Under the pieces are notes generated by a model. That model saw nothing but the letters and a program-made list of their open reading frames with translations, was not told the origin of the DNA and searched no databases. Below are positions 10,984 to 21,726 of a stretch of 64,000 nt of DNA, in pieces. The stretch spans positions 66,157,127 through 66,221,126 of the forward strand of contig CP136061.1 of assembly GCA_032622095.1 (NCBI GenBank), written 5' to 3'. A program made the position numbers and the translations under genes. The first letter of the stretch is position 1. Each line of letters opens with the position of its first letter. Source of the DNA: Siphonodentalium dalli. Lineage: Eukaryota > Mollusca > Scaphopoda > Gadilida > Siphonodentaliidae.

Positions 10984-12436
10984 AAGTTGGAAATTTAAAA
11001 GGAAACAGTCATGAGGTCTCTTCAACAAATAAAAAGAAATCATAAAATTGAGATTTATTGCACCCAGTCTCAAATATCTTGCTATTGATCAATAGCTTTT
11101 CTTCCATCTGAACTTTGAAAATGTTAGTACGGCAACTGAAATTCTGGATTAGACTATAATGACCCAATACACGAGAACAAGCTTTTGTGTGTACATGTAT
11201 ATATCCAGCTAATCTCTCACTCCCTCAAACAAGACCTTAGAATAATCAAAATTAAATACCAGATAATGTACCAGTAAAACATGTTGCTGGGGTACTTTCG
11301 TGCAGACCATATTAAAAGTTCTTTCATGGATATTTACAGGCCTATGAGGCTTCAGATGAAGCACATGATATACTCCTAAATCTCAATCAGAGCTTATTAG
11401 CAGAGCTGATTTGCAGATAAGGGTGTTGACTTTAGTCATAAATTTAATTAGAAATCACCACTATGATTAACCGGATCACCACATGCATCAGAGCTATGCA
11501 CCAATGTAAATTGGAATCAGTGTATGTGTACCAAAATATGTAAAAAGGACTAGTTCTCATGTACCTAATAGCTATATTGGCACTGCTTCACTGCTATTTG
11601 TAACAAAGCTATAACTTGAAACTACATATTTCACTCTCTGATGGGTTTATGGCAACCCCAATAATTTGTTAAATGTTAAATGTTTTCGCCACTTACTAGT
11701 ATCAGCAAGAAGGACCCACCATAATTTATTTGAATTTAGATTAAATATTTGCATTGGAGCGTTTTGGATGTCCTTCAAATTCTCAGGGATTTTTCTACCC
11801 GTTTTGTTAAAGGGTCCCGGGCAATTTCCATTGGGAAAATTTGCGCCATAGATGCTTGTAATTGGGAATATATAGAGAACAAGCTGAAACAGTCTCTCTT
11901 TGGGAGCATTTATTCAGCATCGGAGGGGCCTGTGGTCCCTGCTCTAATCTGAGACCCTATTAAAATGGACCTAAAAATTTACATTGGTTCATGTTGGACT
12001 TATTTGATTCTTGAATAAGCCCATTGTGGACTCATACCTGTTATTTCATTGGATGGCGCTGGCCACAGTGAAAACATATATATAAAGAGTGTGTACATTT
12101 TGTGCTGCAACATATCCTCGTACAAATTGGTTCATATTGGACCTAAATTTCACATAGGTTCATATTGGTCTTATTTGATTCTCAAATAGACCACATAATC
12201 ACACCCTCAACTTTCTGTGTTAGATTCATATACATATATGTAAGTTTTTGGTACACAACAAAAAAATACTATGCGTTACTGGATTACTGGGGTTAAAAGG
12301 TTTCTATATACAGCATACAAAATATACTGATAATCTCATTAGATACTAAGTTGAATTGGAATGTCTGAAGAAAACAGACCAAGCCACTGATAATTATCGC
12401 AAATAAGAAGAGAGGACATAATTCCCCACTCTCTAA
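10984..12436. other. No gene seen; imperfect direct repeat
   Basis: Two related segments (about 11980-12030 and 12128-12190) share ggttcat(a/g)ttgg and cttatttgattct. Two open frames near 11666-11952 lack splice context or recognisable protein and are not called. Confidence 0.4.
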
Positions 12437-12945
12437 TATTCAGGGCTGGCGATCTAGAAAATCCAGGAGGGCTATTAATAGCCCTCCTAGATTTGTCTAG
12501 GAGGGCTATAGCCCTCCTCAACTTTTACAGTTTTGATATTTTGCCTGAGTTAATACTCAGGCCTGGCGGTTTGATAATTTCAAGAGGGCTGAAAATTAAT
12601 ATCCCTCTTGGGTTGCCTTAGAAGGGCTAATATTAGCCCACCTAGACTTAACTCCCCTCTTCTATTGAATTCATGTTATCTGTCCAGTGGAATCGAGTGG
12701 ATATTTCTAGTGGCATTGAACATTGTTTGGTTCTTTGTTGATGAGAACATACCAGAAGATGTCAGAGATTAGGAGAAAGTTTTTGTTATATGTCCTAACT
12801 GGTTCGTTTCACAAAATGAATTTTATGTTGGCAAGATTTGACCGGCTTTAGGGGGGGTGAAAATAGCCCTCCTGGAGTCAATGTTGTGAGGGCTGTAGGA
12901 GGGCTATCAAATAGCCCTCCTCAGATTTCCAGGCCTGAATATTTC
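12437..12945. mobile_element. TIR element with repeated AGGAGGGCTAT words
   Basis: Ends AATATTCAGGGCTGGCGAT and the inverse-related CCAGGCCTGAATATT. The word gagggctat/atagccctc occurs repeatedly in both orientations at 12464-12515 and 12862-12920, giving multiple possible hairpins. No coding frame. Confidence 0.65.
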
Positions 12946-13440
12946 AGCCTAATATCGACAAAATCAATTGAAATTATCACCATATTATATTCTGATATCT
13001 GCTCTCCCTAACTTCAGATACTGGTATACCAAGCTGGAAACATCTATTTAAATTCATAAATTTGATCTTAAATACAGGCAGATGCTTGTTCTTAATCCCT
13101 TCCATGTGGCAATTACCTGATAACCTGTGAAGTTAACCTAAGAAACCTTTCAAATCAGATTGAAAAACTACCTTAGACCCCTAGATAATTATCATTCCTC
13201 TTGTACATGGGGAAAGATATACCATTAGGCTAATATAAAAAATACCTGGTTATCATCCCCTCCGAACCCTATTTTTGCTCCCCTTCCTCAATATATATAT
13301 TTGGATAATTCTGATTTAAATTTTGTTTCTACTGCCTTTGTGTAAACATTTTTAAATCCATATCAGAATGTCAGATAATAAACAGACAATAGAACATACA
13401 ATGATACAATGAAATAGGTTGATGGTAGAGTAATGACCAA

Positions 13441-13668
13441 AGTAACCACAGCAGAATTATGGGAAATTTTTCAGTTAGTCGGAAATATGGCTTGCTGCCA
13501 TTCATCGGAAAGCTCTCGGTGAGACAATATTTACCTTGACCATGTAAGCCAGTGCATTCTCTTATACATGTACACTGTATATGCATCGCGAGGCTCCCTA
13601 TGTGAGATGCACTGGTACAGGATCTTTAATGCTGCAACAGCACAGCTCCCGCCATGAAAGGGTTAACA
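13441..13668. mobile_element. Chimeric MITE: family D left arm joined to family A right part
   Basis: accacagcagaattatggg through catcggaaagctctcggtga is D; at about 13524 it switches to caatatttaccttgacc and runs through A hairpin sequence to ccgccatgaaagggttaa. It is the opposite joint to 7880-8040. Confidence 0.75.
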
Positions 13669-13977
13669 AGAGTAAAATATAAAATATTAAATCCCCTCCC
13701 CATGCCCCAATTTTCCAAAAAAGTTTGATGAGAATCCAGTAATTTATTTATATTCGCCTCAGGCTTAGGATGTAGGGTATCACTCTGTTGTGATGTATCC
13801 AGCTTTGTATGCCACTGGGCCAGAGAAGTATCATTCTTCTGGTATAACTTTGTACCTAGCCCATGTTAGTGGGAGATGCTGTCAGATACTTTGAGGATAG
13901 AGATAATAATAGTATGAATTTGGCATTTTATCTGCTCATCAATCTTCGGCTGGTCTGTTTACAGTCCACTCCATGGA

Positions 13978-14905
13978 ATTCCAAAGAAAATCCTGATAAA
14001 TTGATTTCTGATTTAACATATCGCATATTTATGCCAGCACAATCTCGCACCAATAGTTCAAGGGCTATTCCAATACTCATTTGCGATGCCTAACCATGGA
14101 TAAAGTATTGGGAATGGGAAGTTAGTCCTGTTACTGTCTGTAAGATTTTAGAAAGTATTATTATGTGGTATGTTGATATTTGTAGATCAAGCTTTTCATC
14201 TTGCTAAATTAACCTCTTCGCTGCTATGACATTCATAACTATTACGGGCGTAAAAGTGCACACGGTGTGCAATATGGTCCGTAGATGGTCCGTAGGTACT
14301 ACGGACCTACATGTACTTCAGCACACTAGCAGTAGGCCATTATTCATAACTGGAACTCGGAGATTTGTACATCGGAATAACTGTATCTCGAAGTTTCAAA
14401 CAGTATATGATGTTCCACGATTGTGAAAGATAATATCCTTTCAACTGAGTCAGTTGTATGGTTCTTGTGATGTTATCGTTATATTTTTCCACTGGAAAAT
14501 TACGATAACGTCAACAGCCCAGCACACAACGTCATAATGTCATTTAGCAGTGAAGAGGTTAATACAAACATTTTTTCAGTGCATATCATGTTGACCTTCA
14601 CCGCCAAATGATGCCGTGATGTGGAATGCTGGGCCATTAATGTCATGGACATTTTTCTGTTGAAAAATATGAAAGGAAAGGCAATAATTTCTGGAATTCT
14701 CCAGAAGAGCCTGATAAATTCATTTCTGATTTACTTTATCTCATAGTTATGTGTGCACAATCTCGCACCAATAGCTCGAGGGCTATTACAGTTCTCATTG
14801 CAATGCCTAACCGTGGATAAGGTATTGATAAAAATGGCATTAGTTCAGTTTTACTGTCTGAAAGAGTTTAGAAAGTATATCATGTTGATATTTGTCCACT
14901 AAATT
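13978..14905. repeat. About 215-bp direct duplication flanking a family H element
   Basis: 13978-14195 and 14693-14905 are diverged direct copies sharing cctgataaatt(g/c)att, cacaatctcgcaccaatag and gaaagtat. Between them lies the 354-bp H element (14209-14562). Confidence 0.75.
14209..14562. mobile_element. Family H TTAA element, copy 1
   Basis: Bounded by TTAACCTCTTCGCTGCTATG and an inverse-related end cagtgaagaggTTAA. The interior has ataactattacgg and gcccagcacac. Second copy at 33894-34227. Confidence 0.8.
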
Positions 14906-14927
14906 AATATTAAATAAATATTGTTAG

Positions 14928-15092
14928 GCCAATGCATTCTCTCACTGTGGGAGACTCACAGATATAAGAGAATGCATTGGAGGGATATTAAGAATATACC
15001 AACAACCAGGCAAAGTTTGTTGAACATGTTATGGGAACCTTTCCTAAGTGTCCTACTCATCAATCAGAGTTTAGTATAGAAAGGGTTAACTT
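14928..15092. repeat. Short family A hairpin (14928-14986) and family G right end (15040-15092)
   Basis: The first is a single hairpin with ccaatgcattctct / agagaatgcattgg arms. The second ends gtttagtatagaaagggtta without a matching left end. Confidence 0.6.
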
Positions 15093-15419
15093 AATTGTAG
15101 TGGGCTATTATTTTTCCATGCTCTGATTGTGTTTTATATCATCAGTTCGCCAAGGAAATTGTCCATGAAAATATGAACAGCTGTTTGTTCCTACCTATCC
15201 ACTTAGTGCCAGGTGCTCTTTTCTCTCTCATCAAGTAGCCACATGGCATGTATATAAACACAGGGCTTTCTGGCCCATAAACTTATGGTGCTATATGCCA
15301 CCTACACAAACTTTCTTATTCTGTAGAGAGTAAGTTCTATGAAAATTTGCTAATGTATTTTCGGGAATTTTAGTGGGTAACCCAGGGTAACCGTTTGCTT
15401 TGTGAGTGTCTTGATGTTA

Positions 15420-16089
15420 GGTTTAAAAAAACAGGATGTATTATGTTATTGGTTCATCTATCGAGGTGCAAATTTGAGCTTTAGGTGGTCAGGGGAGGAG
15501 CCTAAGACAAAGAAAGTTTGAGATGATCGACCACCTATTGTCAAACTACCACCTAATGCCCGTTATTTCATACAACAGGTTAGTGGTAGTCTTAAGTGGT
15601 CAAACCTGTCAAAAACAACAAAATAAGACCACTTAAAGACCAAATGTCTGGGCGTCCATTTGCTTTTGGTTTCTGGATGATAACTCAGGCCTTAAATTTC
15701 ATAAAATTTTGCGAGAATCAAAATATAGCATTTCTACACGTAACAGCGAATCTGCTGCTTTTACGAGAATCAAACACTGAGAATCATGATTCTGATTCTT
15801 ATCAGATATTAAGCCCTGTAACTTTAGATAGTCTCAACTGAATGGAATGAAATTCGGTATGTGAGTTTATTAAGCACAAAACACAGGTCAAGTTTGAATT
15901 CGGGTTCTGCCAGACAATTTTCATGTTATGGCTCATTTTGTTAGAATTTGCACTCAATTTTCGTTTCCGGAAGATAACTTTATTAAGTCGGAACTGCATG
16001 AATGAAAATTGGTATGTGAGTATACTAGCCCAAAATACAGGTCAAGTTCGGATGGGTCCCAACTGCCAATTTTCACCAGAGTTATAGCC
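15420..16089. repeat. Degenerate family J-type repeat
   Basis: Contains aggatgtattatgttattgg, and tandem diverged blocks around gaatggaatgaaattcggta and aggtcaagtttgaattcggg (15835-15910, 15995-16060). Related to 58340-58700 and 37050-37480. Short ORFs here are repeat-derived. Confidence 0.55.
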
Positions 16090-19025
16090 CTTGTTAGCTC
16101 AACTTTACTTTGTAAAGTTTGAGCTATTGCCATGGCTTTGTCGTCCGTCGTCCGTGTGTACGTAAGGCGTCAACAATGCAGGCTACAGGTCGTACCTTTC
16201 GTCGGATCATTATGAAATTTGTCATAGCTGTTGACATCAACATTTAGACCAGAATATTTAATTTTGGGGTCATTCGGAAAAAAAACATGGCCACCAGTGG
16301 CCATATTGGATTTCAAAATTCAATCCATTAGCACGGGCTACAGGCCGTACTGTTTGTCTGATCTTCATGAAAATTGTCATGGATGTTAATATTGAGATGT
16401 AGATGGGAACGAGTAATTTTGGGGTCATTCGGCCCAAAAACATGGCCGCCAGCAGCCATCTTGGATTTTACTCTTTGTATGACTAAATTCTTTAGCACGG
16501 GCTACAGGTCGTACTTTTAGTCTGATCATCATAAATTTTGTCAAGAATGTTAATAATGACATGTAGATGGGAACGAGTCATTTTGGGGTCATTCGGCCAA
16601 AAAACATGGCCGCCAGCAGCCATCCTGTATTTTACTCTTTGTATGACTAAATCCTTTAGCACGGGCTACAGGTCGTACCTTTAGTCTGATCATCATAAAA
16701 TTTGTCATGGCTGTTGAAATTGGAATGTAGATGGGAACGAGTCATTTTGGGGTCATTCGGACAAAAAACATGGCCGCCAGCAGCCATCTTGGATTTAAAA
16801 ATTTAATCCATTAGCACGGGCCACAGGTCGTACTGTTCGTCTGATCACCATGAAATTTGTCATGGATGATAATATTGACATGTAGATGGGAACGAGTAAT
16901 TTTGGGGTCATTCGGCCAATAAACATGGCCGCCAGCAGCCATCTTCGATTTTACTCTTTGTATGACTAAATTCTTTAGCACGGGCTGCAGGTCGTACCTT
17001 TAGTCTGATCATCATAAAATTTGTCATGGATATTAACAATGACATGTAGATGGGAACGAGTAATTTTGGGGTCATTCGGCTAAAAAACATGGTCGCCAGC
17101 AGCCATCTTGGATTTTACTCTTTGTATGACTAAATCCTTTAGCACGGGCTACATGTCCTACTTTTAGTCTGATCATCATAAAATTTGTCATGGTTGTTGA
17201 AATTGGAATGTAGATGGGAACGAGTCATTTTGGGGTCATTCGGACAAAAAACATGGCCGCCAGCGGCCATATTGGGTTTAAAAATTTAATCCATTAGCAC
17301 GGGCCACAGGTCGTACTGTTCTTCTGATCATCATGAAATTTGTCATGGATGATAATACATGTATTGACATGTAGATGGGAACGAGTAATTTTGGGGTCAT
17401 TCGGCCCAAAAACATGGCCGCCAGCAGCCATCTTGGATTTTACTCTTTGTATGACTAAATTCTTTAGCACGGGCTGCAGGTCGTACCTTTAGTCTCATCA
17501 TAAAATGTGTCATGGATGTTAACAATGACATGTAGATGGGAACGAGTAATTTTGGGGTCATTCGGCCAAAAAACCTGGACGCCAGCAGCCATCTTGGATT
17601 TTACTCTTTGTATGACTAAATCCTTTAGCACGTGCTACAGGTTGTACCTTTAGTCTGATCATCATGAAATTTGTCATGAATGTTAATAATGACATGTAGA
17701 TGGGAATGAGTCATTTTGAGGTCATTCGGCCGAAAAACATGGCCGCCAGCAGCCATCTTGGATTTTACTCTTTGTATGACTAAATCCTTTAGCACGGGCT
17801 ACAGGTCGTACCTTTAGTCTGATCATCATAAAATTTGTCATGGTTGTTGAAATTGGAATGTAGATGGGAACGAGTCATTTTGGGGTCATTCGGACAAAAA
17901 ACATGGCCGCCAGCGGCCATATTGGATCTAAAAATTTAATCCATTAGCACGGGCCACAGGTCGTACTGTTCTTCTGATCATCATGAAATTTGTCGTGGAT
18001 GATAATATTGACATGTAGATGGGAATGAGTAATTTTGGGGTCATTCGGCCAAAAAACATGGCCGCCAGCAGCCATCTTGGATTTTACTCTTTGTACGACT
18101 AAATTCTTTAGCACGGGCTACAGGTTGTACCTTTAGTCTGATCATCATGAAATTTGTCATGAATGTTAATAATGACATGTAGATGGGAACGAGTCATTTT
18201 GAGGTCATTCGGCCGAAAAACATGGCCGCCAGCAGCCATCTTGGATTTTACTCTTTGTATGACTAAATCCTTTAGCATGGGCTACAGGTCGTACCTTTAG
18301 TCTGATCATCATAAAATTTGTCATGGTTGTTGAAGTTGGAATGTAGATGGGAACAAGTCATTTTGGGGTCATTCGGACAAAAAACATGGCCGCCAGTGGC
18401 CATCTTGGATTTAAAAATTTAATCCATTAGCACGGGCCACAGGTCGTACTGTTCGTCTGATGATCATGAAATTTGTCATGGATGATAATATTGACATGTA
18501 GATGGGAACGAGTAATTTTGGGGTCATTCGGCCAAATAACATGGCGGCCAGCAGCCATCTTGGATTTTACTCTTTGTATGACTAAATTCTTTAGTGCGGG
18601 CTACATGTCATACCTTTAGTCTGATCATCATAAAATTTGTCATGAATGTTAATAATGACATGTAGATGGGAACGAGTCATTTTGGGATCATTCGGCCAAA
18701 AAACATGGCCGCCAGCAGCCATCTTGGATTTTACTCTTTGTATGACTAAATTCTTTAGCATGGGATACAGGTCGTACCTTTAGTCTGATCGTCATAAAAT
18801 TTGTCATGGATGTTAACGATGACATGTAGATGGGAACGACTCATTTTGGGGCCATTCGGCCGAAATCATGGCCGCCAGCAGCCATCTTGGATTTTACTTT
18901 TCTCTTCATGTCTATAAACATGTATTAGATATTCAACTTTCCACATTCCTAATGGCTCCATTGACTGTAATACATTAAATTATTGCCTTTCCAAGTTGAG
19001 CTACAGTGTCATTGACACTTTCATT
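16090..19025. repeat. Family E satellite array, about 17 units of about 161 bp, with trimeric higher-order structure
   Basis: The array opens with a hairpin (agctcaactttactttgta ... gagct) and a (cgtccgt) stretch. It continues with units carrying catggccgccag(c)agccat, ggggtcattcgg and cacgggctacaggtcgtac, and closes with ccaagttgagctacagtgtc plus attgacactttcatt. Units are of two types by the word after the catggcc core: type A (aaatttaatccattag) and type B (ttttactctttgtatg). Their order is A BB A BB A BBB A BB A BB, i.e. an ABB trimer of about 483 bp. The hairpin-bearing end recurs at 27440-27482 and 40210-40259. This resembles tandem-repeat-bearing Helitron/Helentron-type elements; that classification is inference. 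Confidence 0.85.
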
Positions 19026-19121
19026 GGAATTATCACGGCATATTTTGCCACACCCTAGCGATGCTCTAGTTTGTTACCGTTAAACCGAAAAGAACATCCT
19101 ACCATAATTATATATACATGT

Positions 19122-19335
19122 ACAGTAATGCCCTAAATAATAGACTCCTTAACCACAGCAGAATTATGGGTAATTTTTCAGGATTTAGTTGGAAATATGG
19201 CTTGTTGCCATTCATCGGAAAGCTCTCACAGAGCTTTCCAATGAATGGCAACAAGCCATATTTCCGACTAAATCCTGTAAATTTACCCATAATTCTGCTG
19301 TGGTTAAGGAGTCGATTATTTAGGGCATTACTGTA
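19122..19335. mobile_element. Family D full-length palindromic MITE
   Basis: Near-perfect inverted arms over 214 bp, CAGTAATGCCCTAAATAATA at one end and ATTATTTAGGGCATTACTG at the other, meeting at ggaaagctctcacagagctt. The flanking TA is consistent with Tc1/mariner insertion. Confidence 0.88.
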
Positions 19336-19664
19336 GTTTATTGTTCATTAGTGCAATGGCCTGATCTTGTGTTACTCAAGTTTTTTAGTGGACATTCAAT
19401 GCCCCTGTAGAAAATATATTCATGAAGGCTGCAATGTATGAGCAGCTCTTCACACTCTGAGTATTAGTACATTACTATAAAATGAAGAGATGGAAATAAA
19501 GACTGTTCTTATGCCAGTAATGCAGATACATGTACTCTGGACAAACAGAAGCATAGGAGGGTGGGGGCACAACCTTCATAGAAGTACTTTTCTCAATGGA
19601 AATATGGTACATACATGATTTATAAAGGTGCTGATCAAGGGCAACAGAAATTTTATGCTTGAAG

Positions 19665-19872
19665 TTAATCCTTTCTATGCTAAATGGATTCTCCCATTCA
19701 GTTATAAAAGTATACACTGAAACAGTCTTCAATTCATTCCGAGGGGTGTCCAGCAGACAGAAAAAAAAACATACAATACAAGAGCAGAATAATTCATATT
19801 CATTGGTGAAAATCTCCAAAGGGAACTACGTGTACTCATCAATGAGTATTTAGTATCTATAGAAAGGGTTAA
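19665..19872. mobile_element. Family G TTAA element
   Basis: TTAATCCTTTCTATGCTAAA start, ggggtgtccagcagacag interior, catcaatgagtatttagta and agaaagggttaa end. Confidence 0.8.
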
Positions 19873-20234
19873 AGATGCTCTATCTCTTACCAATAACACT
19901 TTCAACAACAACAACAAGAGACTATCTGGTGTTGCAATACATTCATTTCACTTCAAACTGTATTAAAATTTCCAATAAAAAATGTCTTAATGTTCTATAA
20001 ATACCCACATTTTCTGTCCTGGTTCATAGAAAATAGTTGGAGAAAACAATTATTTCCTTGTGACAGAAACTCCTGTTTACTTGTCTCTCCAACTCAAAAT
20101 TATTAATTTACTTCCAAATCTGTGCAGAAAGTTCAGGGAAGAGATAACATTAAACCATTGACCTATACAATATACATGGATGGTTCTACCATCTTTAATC
20201 ATTTTGATATTGCACCATATTTTACTATCATCTT

Positions 20235-20894
20235 CAAGCCTTGAAATAGTGTCTGTCATTTGCAGATTGAGGTCCCCAGAGGGTGAATTTAGTGATGCTA
20301 TCCCGCAGGTGGGCTAGCATCACCAAATTCACCCTCTGGGGACCTCATTCTGCTGTGGCCTCAACTGCTGTGGGAGACCTTGGATCAGATTGAAGTTATC
20401 CAGTTGAATATGGTGACGTTCACCCCGTTAGTCCCCTCGATTATGCATTTTATTTTAGGCAAATTAGGGGATATAGAAACCGAACAAAAGGGGAAAAGTA
20501 ACTAAAGCAATGTTAACCCTTTCATGATGGAGCTTTCTAATTTTTTTGTGAAACCATGTGCCAATGCATTCTCTTAGGGATATATAAGATAATACATTGG
20601 CCTAACAATATTTACCTTGACCTTGCAAGCCAGTGCATTCTCTTATATTTGTGAGGCTATTAGAGAATGCACTGACACAGGATATTTAATGCTGCACCAG
20701 TGCAGCTCCTGTCATGAAATGGTTAACTTGATACTATAGATAGTTAGATAATTCCCAGAAGATGAGGCTTAAGCAGAATGAGGACACCAGAGTGTAAATA
20801 TGGTGATGCTAGCCTGCTTTGCAGGGTAGCGTCACTGAATTCACCCTTTGGGGACCTCATTCTGCAAATGAGAGATACACTATTATAAGGCTTG
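20235..20894. mobile_element. C1 element with a family A MITE nested inside (20513-20726)
   Basis: C1 ends CAAGCCTTGAAATAGTGTC and ...ACACTATTATAAGGCTTG each carry a gaggtccccaga/ggtgaattt hairpin. Flanking 8-mers are ATCATCTT and TTCATCTT (7/8). Inside, a family A copy sits between TTAA sequences (ttaaccctttcatgatggag ... gtcatgaaatggttaa), so A inserted after C1. Confidence 0.85.
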
Positions 20895-21108
20895 TTCATC
20901 TTCATCTTGAGTTAAATGTCCCATTGATTTAAGAATAGAAAAAGTCCTTTAGATCTAGAGATTCATTTTCTTATTGATTTGGTTTGTTTTTTCTACTAGA
21001 AGTATTTTTTTGGATTGACAGGTGTCAATGGGGAAAGCTTTACAAAGACACATGGATTGTTCCTTACAGTTGTTAATTGGATTCTCTTGGTGGACATGAT
21101 AAACTCTG

Positions 21109-21508
21109 TTAACCCTTTACCCAACAGAAGGGCCCTGTGCCAATGCATTCTCTTATATATGCGAGTCGACCATAGGTCGCCTCGCATATATAAGAGAATG
21201 CATTGGCTTAACACATTAAAAATTATAAAATTGTTAAAGAATGTAAGAAAAAATGGTAAAAAGTGTTAAAAAAAGATTTTTTTTAGGCCAATGCATTCTC
21301 TTATATATGCGAGGCGACCTATGGTCGACTCGCATATATAAGAGAATGCATTGGCACAGGGTATAACTGTAACTATCACACTGTGGTCAAGGATTCGGTT
21401 CCAATGATATCCATATTTGTATGGTTCTATTGAGACAGACCCAAGATATTTTAGGCTGTTGAAGCTTTATTTGGCCGTTTTTGGCCGGTTTGTTGGGTAA
21501 AGGGTTAA
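21109..21508. mobile_element. Family B TTAA element, copy 2
   Basis: Near-identical to 10202-10602 over its whole 400 bp, differing at only scattered bases and one T in the central T run. Ends TTAACCCTTTACCCAACA / TGTTGGGTAAAGGGTTAA. Confidence 0.9.
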
Positions 21509-21724
21509 CCCTTCCATGCCTGGAGCTTCCTGAAATTTTGCGTTATATATGTGAATATAAGAGAATGCATTGGGCCAGGCCTAACAATATTTACCATGTC
21601 CTTGTTAGCCAGTGTATTCTCTTATAAATGTGAGGCAACCTATGTGAGACTTATATATTTATAAAATACACTGGCACAGGATCTTTAATGATAAACCAGT
21701 GCAGCTCCCGTCATGAACGGGTTA
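21505..21724. mobile_element. Family A MITE abutting family B at a shared TTAA
   Basis: Starts with the same TTAA that ends the B copy (aaagggTTAAcccttcc) and ends cccgtcatgaacgggtta. Hairpin modules partly eroded. Confidence 0.8.
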
Positions 21725-21726
21725 CT

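Noticed and set aside
11666-11952. Two overlapping frames upstream of MICAL
   Set aside because: No domain recognised and no supporting splice sites; could not be distinguished from chance.
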